The notes under the pieces: model-generated
The model's database searches: none
The model's input: the letters and a program-made list of their open reading frames with translations, nothing else
Told to the model about the DNA's origin: nothing
Program-made: the position numbers and the translations under genes
DNA from: Acanthosepion pharaonis
Lineage: Eukaryota > Mollusca > Cephalopoda > Sepiida > Sepiidae
Assembly (NCBI GenBank): GCA_903632075.3
Contig: CAHIKZ030005440.1
Span: 594,501-658,500 of the forward strand
Direction of reading: 5' to 3'
Length of the DNA stretch: 64,000 nt
Part shown: positions 30,369 to 40,622 of the stretch, piece by piece
How the letters are laid out: each line of letters begins with the position of its first letter
Position numbering within the stretch: position 1 is the first letter of the stretch

Positions 30369-30700
30369 TTTTTAAGAAAAATTTGACATGGTTGGAAAAT
30401 TCTGTAACTATGAAATAAAATTCGATTGACAATTAATTTTAGGGCTATTCTGGAGTGGTATTTGGGATCTAAGCTCCCTCTCCTATATTTGGAAAAAGAA
30501 ATAAAGCTATATAGTTATTGCTTCTTTAAAAAGAAACTTCATTTATTTACTTTTTTTTATTAAAATAATAATTTGAAAAGATACAAGAACTTTAACTTTA
30601 GATAAATAAATTTTATTTGCTTGAAGATAATATAGGATAGGAATTAAATAAATATTTATTTAAAAATTATTTATTTAAAAATACTGAAAGGGATTAGCCC
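30369..30700 (+). repeat. AT-rich family X fragment
   Basis: GGAAAATTCTGTAACTATGA then AATAAAATTCGATTG is the inverse of 32,145-32,185. The remainder is poly-A/T rich with no coding motif. Confidence 0.5.
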
Positions 30701-30768
30701 CCTTCCCATCCAGAAAGTACGGCAGTGGGGTTTTATCCGGACTGAAACCCATGATTTTTTAGTTAATA
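30698..30768 (+). repeat. Direct repeat, left copy (partner 32,048-32,122)
   Basis: CATCCAGAAAGTACGG ... GGGGTTTTATCCGGACTGAA ... CATGATTTTTTAGTTAATAT matches CCTCCAGAAAGTACGG ... GGAGTTTTATTTGAACCTCA ... CGATTTTCAGTTATTTAAAA at 32,056. The two copies bound a 1.3-kb GC-richer insert. Confidence 0.6.
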
Positions 30769-32047
30769 TATCGCACCCGGCCGGAAGTTACTGCCGGCTA
30801 CTCAAACATCTAAAAGCGTCACCGCGGAAAACATAACGAATGCCGTTAACTTCCGGTGACTAAGCGTTTTTCAGCCAACGTCTCACACAAACTAAAAAAA
30901 AAACGAAACATTTACATATACTAACTTTCCTAACCAAAAAACAATTACCAGAAACTACTTTATATACACATGGTGTCCGAATGGAACCCATGTGTACAGC
31001 CAAAAAGTAGACGGTAATTTTCAGTCATTACCCCAAATATATCGCTGACAGGCTACGTTGCCGACCTCAGCCTATATAAATACAGCGGATGGATCGTTTC
31101 AAGGCTTTGACTGGCTTGGACTGGCTCCGGCCTGGACCTGTTAGGACAAGTCATGACCAGCTTTGACTAGGCTCTGACCAGCTTGGACAAGCTATGACCA
31201 ATTTTGACCAGTGGCCTATGAGTGGCCTATGAGTGGAAACACTCGGGTCTCCCACGTTAATCGACCTTGTGTCACATCTTGATTTTGTGGGAATCAAGTA
31301 AATACCAATTACTTCTTCTCGGCTGATTTTTGGCCTCGGGGTTGAGCGACGAGCTCCCCCTCTCACCTACGCTGACCACACGAAGCAGCCAAGGCCAACA
31401 GCAGCAGCTAGAGCCAGCAGAGCAGTCCAGCCTCAGCAGCAGCAGCTAGAGCCAGCAGAACAGTCCAGCTTCATCATCATCAGCAGCGACGCAGACATCA
31501 GCAGCAGCCTACACTCGGCTACATGATATTCACTGGTCTATCCTCGGCTACATGATATGCAATAGTCTGCCCTCGATTACATAATATGCAATAGTCCTTT
31601 TCAGGACTAACCTAGCCGCGTCCTTTTATTAGGACTACCAAGCTGCGATCCTGCACGACAGTCTACCCAAGGACGAACTGACTACACAACAGCACTGTCC
31701 GCGTCGATCCTCTCTCTCCTCAAGCGCCGACGCGCCCTTTACTCAAGTACAGACATCCAGGGATCGACTGGACCTCGAACACCGCTGTTCCATCGGCCTA
31801 CCTCCAAGCTGTCGCCTTGAAACCTGACAACGCTCTTTCAAAACTACACGACCGAACTACCATAAACGATTATTTGTATATACTTGTGCCAGATTATTTA
31901 ATAAAATTTGGCTTAAACTTTTACATCCTCGTCTTTGTTGTCCTTGCTTCGATCGTATTACCTTATATTATTTTTCCGTTTGCGGGGTTAACAGTCAACC
32001 TGCTTAGCGCCGCAACAAATACTTATTTTAAACATATGGTAGCAGGA
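30769..32047 (+). mobile_element. LTR-like or retroposon insert with AGCT minisatellite and CAG-rich block
   Basis: The insert contains CCTATATAAATACAGCGG (31,070; TATA-like). An AGCTTTGAC/AGCTTGGAC minisatellite (31,100-31,210) resembles the body of the U4 SINE. Next come CCCACGTTAATCGACCTTGT, GTCACATCTTGATTTTGTGG and AAGTAAATACC (31,250-31,308), the same 3' module. A CAGCAGCAGC/AGAGCCAGCAG block lies at 31,385-31,500, and CTCGGCTACATGATAT repeats three times at 31,513-31,595. An open frame at 31,817-32,101 has hydrophobic stretches but no domain I know. TGGTAGCAGGAG at 32,037 resembles a primer-binding site, so the insert may be a solo LTR; this is a weak inference. Confidence 0.45.
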
Positions 32048-32122
32048 GTGCTTCCCCCTCCAGAAAGTACGGTCTTAGTATTGTTGTGGAGTTTTATTTG
32101 AACCTCACGATTTTCAGTTATT
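32048..32122 (+). repeat. Direct repeat, right copy
   Basis: Partner of 30,698-30,768. It leads into family X sequence on the right. Confidence 0.6.
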
Positions 32123-32730
32123 TAAAAATATAGGGGAATCAATTTTCAATCAAATTTTATTTCATAGTTACCGAATTTTCCATTAGCAAATTTTCCTAAA
32201 TTCGTTTGTAACACCTCCGTCAGAGCTTTATAAACTGTCGAAATAAGTAAACAAGCTGCCGTCGTGTTGAAAAAATGAATTTTTATGATATTTTCAACTT
32301 AAAAGAGTTTTCAAATCAGATTAATTTTACTTTAAAATCAGCCAATATTCCTCAAAGATTCAGAAAAGTATATTTTATTTTTGTAAGATTTTTTTTTAAA
32401 GAGATTTACTAAAAATGGTGCTAAATAAAAATTTTAGAAGTTAAAATATTTCCAATGAATTTAAATTAGTTTTGAAATACAACATAGTATTTGGTTTATT
32501 GGAAATTTTAAATTTAATCTCTCAGCTTGAAATTAAAACTAAAATAAATGCTTCAAGATTTTTATTAATTAAAAAATTAGTTTTAAACGTTAGGTTTCAC
32601 ATTTTCGTGGCAATAACTATAATGGAAATTATTATGTCGTCCATATTTTTAACAATGTTAAGTAATCATGAATTTTTCGTAACCTTCTGGGGTATCTTCT
32701 GTTGGGTGTGTCCACACTAGGATTATATAT
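32123..32730 (-). repeat. AT-rich family X, minus orientation
   Basis: The reverse complement matches 33,330-33,900. TCTTGAAGCATTTATTTTAG, TTTTAATTTCAAGCTGAGAG and AAATTTCCAATAAAC align with TTCTTGAAGCTTTTATTTTA, GTTTTGATTTCAAGTTGAGA and ATATTTCCAATAAAG. This copy has a single TA where the other copy holds a MITE. Confidence 0.65.
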
Positions 32731-33125
32731 GGTTATTATCTGTTGAGTGTATTGATTGTTATATTTGACTTTTGTTTTTCCTCCTCACGACGATTTCTCT
32801 TCAAATAGTCGTGAAGTAACGTTGCATTTTCTTCAACCGGAAGTGAATTGTCAAATGTGGTAGGAATTACTCTCTTGAACCTCTTACTTCGTGGTATATA
32901 TGTCAGATTGGCAGGACTCGATTTATGGTAGCCTATGAAAATTGCTTTTTCACATTTAGTGTGCAATTTCTTTCTACTTTATATGTAGGCATAACAAACT
33001 GTGCCAAAATATATGCATATTACAGAGGTTGGGTTTGCTGCTAGTAAACATTTGAAAGGCAGTTTTTTTCTCTTCAGTTCTTTGATTATAACGCAGGTTT
33101 GTTATGTATGCAGCTGTCATAATAA
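32731..33125 (-). pseudogene. Copia-type integrase C-terminal fragment
   Basis: The minus frame (32,966 down) reads CEKAIFIGYHKSSPANLTYI followed by PRSKRFKRVIPTTFDNSLPV, the KCxKxIFxGY linker of Copia pol. Just upstream in shifted frames are TAAYITN, KTAFQMFTSSKPNLCNMHIF and YAYI, the conserved end of the integrase domain. It is a decayed fragment, flanked on both sides by opposed copies of family X. Confidence 0.8.
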
Positions 33126-33164
33126 CGTACAACTATAAAAAATTTGGTACTTTTGATCCACCCT

Positions 33165-33235
33165 CTTTAAGGTTGATTTTGTTTAGCGGCATATCAACCC
33201 CTATTGTTTATTTAATGCCGAAATCTAAATATTTT
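33165..33235 (-). mobile_element. SINE-B 3' end fragment
   Basis: GTTGATTTTGTTTAGCGGCA, TATCAACCCCTATTGTTTAT and TTAATGCCG match the SINE-B tail read on the minus strand. Confidence 0.6.
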
Positions 33236-33309
33236 GTACGCCATTTTATGCTTTCAATTACAGATATTTCGTATATAATTTTATAGGTACCTCCACAAAA
33301 ACGCGATAC

Positions 33310-33965
33310 CTAACAATTAAAATGAACTGAAAAAATGAAATGAAAAATCGTTCTTGAAGCTTTTATTTTAGTTTTGATTTCAAGTTGAGAAATTAAAGTT
33401 AATATTTCCAATAAAGAAAATCCTTTGCTATACAGTGTAACCCGGATATAAGAGACCCGGATATAAGAGAAATCCGGATATAAGAGAGATTTTCTCTGGT
33501 CCCAAAATTGACCTGTGTTAATGTATATAAAATAGACCAAACCCGGATATAAGAGAAACCCGGATATAAGAGACTTCTTCTCCGGTCCCGACAACTCTCT
33601 TACATCCGGGTTTCACTGTATTTCAAAATTAATTTAAACTGATTTGATGTAGTTCTGGTTTTGCAATTTCTAAAATATTTGAAATTAGCGCTATTAAAAA
33701 AAAAAAAAAACTTCCAAAAATAAAATATACTTTTCTGAAAGTTTATTTGAGGAATATTAGCAGATTTAAGAATAATCTGATTTGAGACAACTATTATTTA
33801 CTTAAAAATTTCACAGAAATATATATTTTTTTAACACGACGTCAGTTTGATTATGTTCAAAAGCTTTTTCATAGCTCGACGACAGATTTTTATCTAATTG
33901 TTCTACGGAGGCTTTAACCTTAAAAAAAATAATTGAGGAATATAACACGAGCGCCTTTTAAGCAC
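33310..33965 (+). repeat. AT-rich family X, plus orientation, interrupted by a MITE
   Basis: This is the inverted partner of 32,123-32,730. Shared words include ATAAAATATACTTTTCTGAA, TTTGAGGAATATTAGCAG and AATCTGATTTGA. The MITE at 33,433-33,618 interrupts it. Confidence 0.65.
33433..33618. mobile_element. pogo/Tigger-like MITE (186 bp), TA duplication
   Basis: The ends CAGTGTAACCCGGATATAAG and (inverse of) CTTACATCCGGGTTTCACTG form TIRs of about 23 bp with two differences. TA lies at 33,431-33,432 and 33,619-33,620. CAGTGAAACC-type ends with TA duplication are typical of pogo/Tigger-type Tc1-mariner relatives. Internally, the 15-bp word CCCGGATATAAGAGA recurs about five times, so the TIR itself was tandemly copied. 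The inverted paralog near 32,475 is uninterrupted. Confidence 0.82.
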
Positions 33966-34385
33966 TCGCTAATCTTGAAAAAATAAAATATTCTCCATAA
34001 TCTAATGTTTTTCTTAAATTTTAGAGAATTTTGGCTATAAATTTGCTATAGTTATCGCACTTAATTTCTGATAATATCGGGTATGGGCGACCGTATTTAT
34101 AAAATTAGGAACGTTTATACACATACAAAAGCAATTCAAAATTTTTATAAATATTCGTGATCGCCATATTGTAATAAGTTTTACAATATATGATTAGTAA
34201 ATATAGTTTTACTTAATTTAAATATTTCTTATGAGTTACGCCATTGAAAATGAAGGTTAAAAGATTTTAAAAATATAAATTATTCTTATTCTATTTGTTT
34301 TTTCTTTTTACAAAAAAGTAGAGAACAAAGTTACGAATCGGTATTTTATTGAAAAAATAAGAAGACTAAAACCAGTTCCAAAGCA
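33966..34385 (+). repeat. AT-rich family X, continued
   Basis: 34,030-34,095 (GGCTATAAATTTGCTATAGT ... GGGTATGGGCGACCGTA) is the inverse of 26,565-26,630. TGATTAGTAAATATAGTTTT (34,190) mirrors 26,450-26,470. No gene. Confidence 0.6.
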
Positions 34386-34670
34386 GCTTAAAACTGCATT
34401 GTTCGAACTTTCATTGAAGCAAAATGCGCGATGAGTTCCTCAAAATCTAATTCTAGTTCCAAATCACACTCGATCGCAAGGGTTGCCATGTGGCTAAGGC
34501 GGTGTTGAAGCATTGTTTGGCGTTGATAGTTCTTTGTTTTAAGTGATTAAAAGAACGCTCTGTAGATGCAACTGTGGCAGAAATGATGCAGGAGATTTCC
34601 GACAGAGATGGCCTCAAAATAATCTGAGTACGGGACCTCGAAAATTCTCTCGCTGACATTGAATATTTTG
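34386..34670 (-). pseudogene. hAT transposase C-terminal dimerisation fragment
   Basis: The minus strand gives VASTERSFNHLK, then after a frameshift SLKTKNYQRQTMLQHRLSHM, ATLAIECDLELELDFEELIA and HFASMK, ending at a stop. This fits the hAT dimerisation domain (xxxERxFSxLKxIKxYLRxTMxQxRLxxLAxLxIE). It is a small, broken remnant of an autonomous hAT, embedded in family X. It suggests family X may be hAT-related, but the link is only positional. Confidence 0.72.
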
Positions 34671-35700
34671 CATACGTTTTATATGTGTGTGTGTGAAAAG
34701 CAATTAAAAGCTTATCTAATTAAATAATGTCTTAGTTTTATTGCATTTTTCTGTTATGCCTCTGAGAATTTTTTCGATAAGAGGCTCTTATTTTATAAAA
34801 AAAAAATGATTTAAATTTTACAAAGAGTTCTGCTTTTAACTAATATTGTCACTAAAAAATATCACGCTGAATTTCTCGAGTTTTATAAAATTAAGAGTGG
34901 GGTGAAAAATAAAATAAAAATTACTAAGATTTTCTAAAAACAAAAATTTCTAAAATATTTTCATTAATTTTTTAATAATCCTTGAAAGTTTCATTAAAAT
35001 CCGACAATTATTTGATTTTTGCAAGAATTTCCAAACCAATGTGTCTAGCCGCAAAAATAGCGCTAAAATTTCCTCTGTTAATTTATAGTCCATTTGTTGA
35101 TGCAAGAAAAGCAAGAGTTTTAACCAAAATATCGAATGTTCTAAAAAGGATTAAAAAATATAATGGAATAAAGGTATTTTGGTCTTTCCTCTTCATAAAG
35201 ATTATGACGATAAGAATTAGTTTTTAACAAGTTTGAGGCATGTTTTCATCATAGTATCCTTAATATATCTTATTCGTAAAAACAATTAAATCTTTACGCA
35301 ATAAATAATGTCTTAGTTTTATTGTGTTTTTTATTTTACACTTCAGAGCAGATTTTTGTTAATACAGGGTACGATTTTACAAAAAATGATTTAAATTCTC
35401 CAAGGCGTTTCTGCTTTTATACTCACTAAAATTTATCTTGTCGAATTTCTCGAGTTTTCATAAAATTAAGTAAGTGAGGTGTAACATGTAAAAAAAAAAA
35501 AAGAATAAAATAAAATATTTCTTAAATAATTTCATTCATTTGTGAAAAGTCCTGAAAGTTTCATCAAAATCCGACAACTATTTAATTTTTGCAAAAATTG
35601 CCAAATCATTGTGAGAAAAACAAGATTTTTAATCAAAACTTCGAATGTTCTGAAAAAGATTAAAAAAAAATATTTATTCAGAAATACTTTTATCTTTCCT
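34671..35700 (+). repeat. AT-rich family X, two tandem blocks
   Basis: Two related blocks, about 34,700-35,230 and 35,270-35,690, share TAAATAATGTCTTAGTTTTA, GAATTTCTCGAGTTTT, GAAAGTTTCATNAAAATCCG, ACAANTATTTNATTTTTGCA and AAAANTTCGAATGTTCT. The spacing is about 560 bp. Open frames here lack known domains. Confidence 0.65.
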
Positions 35701-35701
35701 A

Positions 35702-36427
35702 CTAGCAGCATGGCCCGGCGTTGCCCGTGCTTGATTCAAAAATCGTACGACTCATACAGCAATCGCTATCATTTGACTTAAAATATTTTGCCCTTCCTTG
35801 CCTTTAAAGGAGTGCCCTTTGCCGTGCTGATGTTGCTACATGCCTTACTTCTTGCCTATCTCACACTGCGAATTTTTTCTAACCTCTATACTAAACATTA
35901 AATCTGTTACGAAAAAAGAACTAAACAAAATGAACACAAAACGATCAGCTTTAAAAAGGACTCGTAACTGGAAAACCGAATGAAAAAAAAGAATGTTAAC
36001 AACAAATACTTTTCACACCCAACCCAGTTCTGCGGAATCAGAATCAACGTTGAGTTTAAGCAAGCGAATGAGCCAATTGGAGTAAAGTACCATGCAGATT
36101 TAAATTTTTCCCACATGTGACGAATGCAGCTATCGATTTTTTTGCATGCTAGCATGCTAGTTAACATTCGTGTCAGTCAGCTGTTGGCTCTCACGCTGGC
36201 CAATAGAATCTTCCTGCCTATTCCTGGTAGCCAGCTATAGGCTCTAGCTCTTGCCAGTACAAAATGGCCGCAAACTACATGAAAACTTCCGTAGAAGCAT
36301 GAAAAAATCTATTATTTCCACTATCGATGGGAGTTGGGAAATGCAAAGTCTTGGCTTTTTCGCTAACTTGGAGCATGTGCATGTAAAATTTGGTGCAAAT
36401 CCGGCGAAAATTGCGGCCGTGCATTCG

Positions 36428-36485
<58 letters not shown>

Positions 36486-36508
36486 CCTGCCTTTTATAGA
36501 TAGAGATT
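35702..36508 (+). mobile_element. Unclassified transposon with CCCGGCGTTGCCCG terminus and internal (CA)n
   Basis: It starts ACTAGCAGCATGGCCCGGCG then TTGCCCGTGC and ends (CA)n-TCCTGCCTTTTATAGATAGA. An inverted relative at 39,345-39,998 ends with the inverse of the same start (CGGGCAACGCCGGGCTCTGC, TGCTAGTAA) and likewise has a (TG)n near the other end. The interiors barely resemble each other, so only the termini define the family. No transposase was seen. Confidence 0.6.
36430..36484. repeat. (CA)n microsatellite
   Basis: About 27 CA units, inside the 3' end of the preceding element. Confidence 0.95.
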
Positions 36509-36734
36509 AATAATGATAAAGATTTTGATAAAACTTTGTTTTCATGAAGTTTGGAGCATTTTTCATCACTGTATACTATTTTCACGATTTTGTGTAGATA
36601 TCCATTTTCATACCTTCAGGTTAAACATTTTTTAGATATGTTATTTGTATATCATAAATTGTGTATTTGCTAATTTTATATTTTTACTGTTGCATTGATT
36701 GTAATTTTTCTATAAAAATGTATATTTGATTTTA
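36509..36734. other. Unassigned AT-rich DNA
   Basis: Nothing recognised. Confidence 0.4.
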
Positions 36735-36902
36735 TTTGAGAGTTCACTATTTGCCCATAGCTAACAGGTGCTACCACCCCGGGTTAGGGTGAACCTGGGT
36801 ACAACAGCAGTTAAGAGGTGATTCCACGCTCCTCAAAACTTTCATCTCCCGATCAGAGGCCTTGCGGCTGGATGTAGTTTATCGTCATACCCAGGACAAC
36901 TT
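36735..36902 (-). mobile_element. SINE-B 5' half
   Basis: TTTGCCCATAGCTAACAGGT, GCTACCACCCCGGGTTAGGG, TGAACCTGGGTACAACAGCA, CGATCAGAGGCCTTGCGGCT and TTTATCGTCATACCCAGG match the family head on the minus strand. The 3' half is absent. Confidence 0.72.
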
Positions 36903-37880
36903 CCTTTAAGGGGCAAAAAAAAAAAAAAAATAATTAAATAAAATAAAAACACAGACGAGATACACATAATAAATATATTTAAGATTGTTTTTGTCCGTTT
37001 TTTTTCGTTATTCTTCATTGGAAACTGTCAATTCTGTTGGGCATTTCCACCGATTACGTGGCCGATTACTCAAAATTGTCTCTTGTTTTCTGTATCATTT
37101 AAAAAAAATTTTTCAATGGTGTAGCCGCTTTAAATTGTTTTTTCCTTTTATATCATTGATTGACACATTTTTCAAACTAAAATTTTATCAGGAAGGTCTG
37201 CCATCGAGGTCTATTCAAACAAGTTCTTCCAAATGACCAGACGTTTGTCGACCATATCGTAACAAATTAATCTTCCAGTACAAAAAAGAAAAAAAAGTCT
37301 CTCCAGCTAAACATTTTCTTAAATATATTTTCTTTTGCGGGAGAAGAATATGATTAACGAATAACGAACCAAACAAAAGTTGGACCAATTAAACAAGTCC
37401 GACTGCTAAAACATATAAAGCTTCGACGTAAGAAAAAGTTTAAAATTGTCAAAGAAAGTTATTTCGAAAAAAAAAGTAAATAAAACAAATATATATAAAA
37501 AAACACCTTAGTGTAGATTCACACTAGAAATAAGAAAAAAAGAAAAAAAAGATGCAAAATCCGCAAAAAAACGAATGAAAGAAAAAACTTAAAAAATAAA
37601 TAAAAGAAAGAAAGAATCATTTCGAACAACAATGAATCCTAAGAAATTAAAAGAACTTAACAGAATCCACTTCGTCTTTGTAGATTTCTCAAGAATACAC
37701 TGTAAAATAAATTGGTACTTATTCCGTCTAGCAACTATCTAATATGGACAAACATACCATTGGATCCATGACGCAAAGAAAAACCGCGGCATTCTCACTC
37801 GGGTCGTTTACAAAAGAAAACAACTGATAGATTAACCCGGATGTACTGCCACAGGAGATTTTCAAAGCGTAACTAAAGAC
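36903..37880. other. Unassigned DNA
   Basis: A-rich with several poly-A runs (36,916, 37,285, 37,530). The frame at 36,985-37,236 has no known domain. Nothing is confidently assigned. Confidence 0.35.
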
Positions 37881-38170
37881 CGAAAGTGTGGAGCACCCAG
37901 TGAGGATCGAACTCACTATTCAGACATAATTGTTCTAGAAAACAATTGCTAACCATTACACCAGATCGAAGTTCTCATATTTCTAATCTTAGCTTATATG
38001 TGGCACAAGGCCGAAAATATGGGGTACCCACTGAATATCGAACTTACTATTCAGTCATAATTAAGCTAGCGAGACAATCATGCTAACCATTATACCACAT
38101 TGAGATGTCAATCTATATAAGCGTACGTTAGATGTGGCACAAGGCCGAAAGTATGGAGCACCCAGCACTC
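37881..38170 (-). repeat. Tandem tRNA-headed SINEs (family T), two heads and a third tail
   Basis: Minus-strand heads at 37,888-37,967 (TGTAATGGTTAGCAATTG, GAGTTCGATCCTCACTGGGT) and 38,018-38,097 (GTATAATGGTTAGCATG, AAGTTCGATATTCAGTGGGT) are each linked to GGCCTTGTGCCACAT. A third GGCCTTGTGCCACATCTAAC lies at 38,128-38,145. The period is about 131 bp. It is the same family as 28.44 kb, here in tandem, and boxes A and B are better kept in the first head. Confidence 0.75.
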
Positions 38171-38754
38171 CCAATAATAATAATATAAAATAAAATATAA
38201 ATATTTATAGTAATAATATATGTGTGAAAATACTTAGAAGGTAGAGAAGACAAATTTAAGAAAATAGTCAATCTGAAAATAGTAGTTAATCCTTGACGAC
38301 GAGTTTCCTCATCTGACTTTCTCAAGACAAGTGATGATAAACAACAGTGAAATGTTCTATAGTTACACGAAATTCAAGAATTTTAAAATACGAAAGCCTC
38401 TTTGTGGATATTAGTAATTTTTTTCTTCCTTTTTTTTGACTAAGTGTGTATTTTTGTTTTCCATGAAAGTTCTCAGACTATATCTGTAGAGAAGACAAAT
38501 TGAATAAAATAGACAATAGTATTGTTCTTTTGCTTGCTGGGTGTTATGCGAGTCGTGATGTAGACGACGCGTCAGAGCGAGTTTCATGGGCATGAGAAGT
38601 TTACGGCTTCCGAACTGTTCTTTTAGCATTCAGTCAAGATCAGGACGAAAAGGTGGCAGCTCTCCTCATCGGAATTTGGCGAAAGGTTGAAAGGTTTCGA
38701 GTCTTGTTCGTTCTTTAGGTTCTTCCTTTGAAGTTAACTTTACGCTCATCGACA
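38171..38754. other. Low-copy repeat fragments, otherwise unassigned
   Basis: GTAGAGAAGACAAATT then AGAAAATAGTCAAT (38,240) and TGTAGAGAAGACAAATTGAA then TAAAATAGACAAT (38,486) are two copies of one motif, also seen at 14,360. Each is followed by a GACGACGNGT word. 38,640-38,754 may be upstream transposase sequence. Confidence 0.4.
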
Positions 38755-39023
38755 GGGCCTCGGGCTCAACACGTAACCCCACATCAAGTGCATTGAGAAG
38801 GTAGTGTTGCCCTGGGTAAAGAGGGTGGCTGCTGGAAGCCTCTATGTCTGGCAAGAGGACTCAGCGCAATGCACACAAACAGGAGAACCCAGTAATGGCT
38901 ATCAGACAATTACTGCGACGATATCACCCATTACATCTGGCCGCATAACTCCCCAGAGTTCAACCCCCTTGATTATTATGTGTGGGGCGCAGTTGAGCAA
39001 AAGACCAATAGAACTCCTTGTAA

Positions 39024-39030
<7 letters not shown>
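38755..39030 (+). pseudogene. Tc1/IS630-like transposase fragment
   Basis: The + frames give HIKCIEKVVLPWVKRVAAGS and LYVWQEDSA, then after a frameshift NRRTQ, stop, WLSDNYCDDITHYIWPHNSP, EFNPLDYYVWGAVEQKTNRT and PCNT. This matches the DDE_3 core (PYVWQQDSAPCHT ... WPPNSPDLNPLDYYVWG), with both the second (QED) and third (NPLDYYVW) acidic residues present. It is a decayed C-terminal part that runs straight into a (TA)n tract. Confidence 0.82.

Positions 39031-39082
<52 letters not shown>
39028..39082. repeat. (TA)n microsatellite
   Basis: About 27 AT/TA units starting right after the transposase fragment's CCTTGTAACAC. Confidence 0.95.
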
Positions 39083-39083
<1 letters not shown>

Positions 39084-39117
39084 CATAATGAGAAGCCACG
39101 TATACTTTCTTAATATG

Positions 39118-39254
39118 TATATATAGAAAAAGTTTCAAATTAAAAATTATAATGTTTTATTTTATGAAAGTATTTATTTATTTATAAGTATTTATATATA
39201 AATAAATAAATACTTTCATAAAATAAAACATTATAATTTTTAATTTGAAACTTT

Positions 39255-39265
<11 letters not shown>
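39118..39265. repeat. Perfect palindrome, 69-bp arms, 10-nt loop
   Basis: 39,118-39,186 is the exact reverse complement of 39,197-39,265; the loop is AGTATTTATA. The arms are AT-rich (AGAAAAAGTTTCAAATTAAA at the outer part, GAAAGTATTTATTTATTT at the inner) and are flanked by (TA)n on the right (39,258-39,290) and a nearby (TA)n on the left. No mismatch was found by hand. Confidence 0.93.
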
Positions 39266-39296
<31 letters not shown>

Positions 39297-39344
39297 TCCC
39301 ACATGGATAGAATCCACGAAGAAATCAATGTCCAGGACAGAGTA

Positions 39345-39369
39345 AGAATCTTACTTATTATAAAACGCA

Positions 39370-39401
<32 letters not shown>

Positions 39402-39998
39402 CTGTAACATTTATATATTGGATCGGATTTCCTACATTTTTCAACCGATTTCAACAAAACTTCACAGGAGTACATAAAATTACCTTGTGGTGGTTCTAAC
39501 AGCGCCCAAAATGGGAAAAATATAATTGTTTTTGCACAAAATCAATTTGAAAACACGATTAAGAGACATCGTGAAAATGGAAGGGGGACAACTCACATCG
39601 GGTTGTTTGTGTGTGTGGGTTCCTTTAAATATGGGAGCGGATTTCCTATATTTTTCAGCCGATAAAACAAAACGTCATTTTTTTTTTTGGCAGGTAGTGC
39701 TTTTTTCTTTATTTTTAACATTCAGAATACTTTAAAAATTCCATTTACAAGACAATTATTTATAATAAAATTCTATTCAATTGGGAGACTCATAACGATT
39801 GAAAACAATGTTTTTGTTTGAATTTGGGTTTGACCAATTCGTAAAAAAAACAAAAAACAAAAACTAATTAAGACATGCGTGTCCGTCAACCTTAAACAAT
39901 AATCTTTGTCAATTTTATTTTTCAGTCTTTATTATGGTGGATACTTGATCTATCTCTTACTGTTATATCTTCGGGCAACGCCGGGCTCTGCTGCTAGT
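39345..39998 (-). mobile_element. Unclassified transposon (same termini as 35.7 kb), minus strand
   Basis: Low-coordinate end: TTATAAAACGCAGATTGTGT then (TG)n. High-coordinate end: CGGGCAACGCCGGGCTCTGC-TGCTAGTAA. It is the inverse of the 35,702 element's layout. GGATCGGATTTCCTACATTT and GGGAGCGGATTTCCTATATT recur 210 bp apart inside (39,420 and 39,633). No coding domain. Confidence 0.6.
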
Positions 39999-40008
39999 AA
40001 ATTATAAA

Positions 40009-40622
40009 AGGCTCAAACACTAATATTCCATGGTTATAATTTATTACATTGGAATCGTAATCACGATCCAATTCATCAGACCTGCAAATTCATATGATAT
40101 AAATTTTAATGTTAAAATTTAATCCCCATCTTCACCTTTAGGCCTTTCCTGTTCTTCTTTCTTTTGTTACACCGCTCTCTAGAGCTTTCATACATTTGTA
40201 TACTTGTGTGTAGTGTCACAACAACTGTATACAGATGTTTCCCGTGTCTGTTCTTTAATTTTAATTTTAGGTCAGCGATTCGGTAGTGATTTATGCATCT
40301 GAAAAAAATTCATATTTATCTGTATCTCACTCATTTAAACCGTTATTTAACTCCTCTCTTTAAAACTTCTCTCTGTTAAATTTGAATCCCCACCTTCACC
40401 TTTAGGCCTTTCCTCTTCTTCTTTCTTCTGTTACACCCTCTCTCTAGAGCTTTCATACATTTCCCTCTCACACTTGTTTACCCACTCCCACACATACACT
40501 ACCACTAAAAGTTTGTTTTTTATACCCGGAGTTATATTTTCCGATTTCTTTTTGAATTTGTAGGTCTGATGAATTACGATTCCAATGTAATAAATTATAA
40601 CAATGGAATATTAGTGTTTGAG

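Noticed and set aside
32037..32048. tRNA primer-binding site (TGGTAGCAGGAG)
   Set aside because: Only a loose match, and no second LTR or gag/pol follows; kept only as a remark in the insert's entry.
31817..32101. 94-codon frame with hydrophobic segments, possible membrane protein
   Set aside because: It lies in an LTR-like repetitive insert, has no start context or homologous domain I can name, and overlaps the direct repeat at its end.
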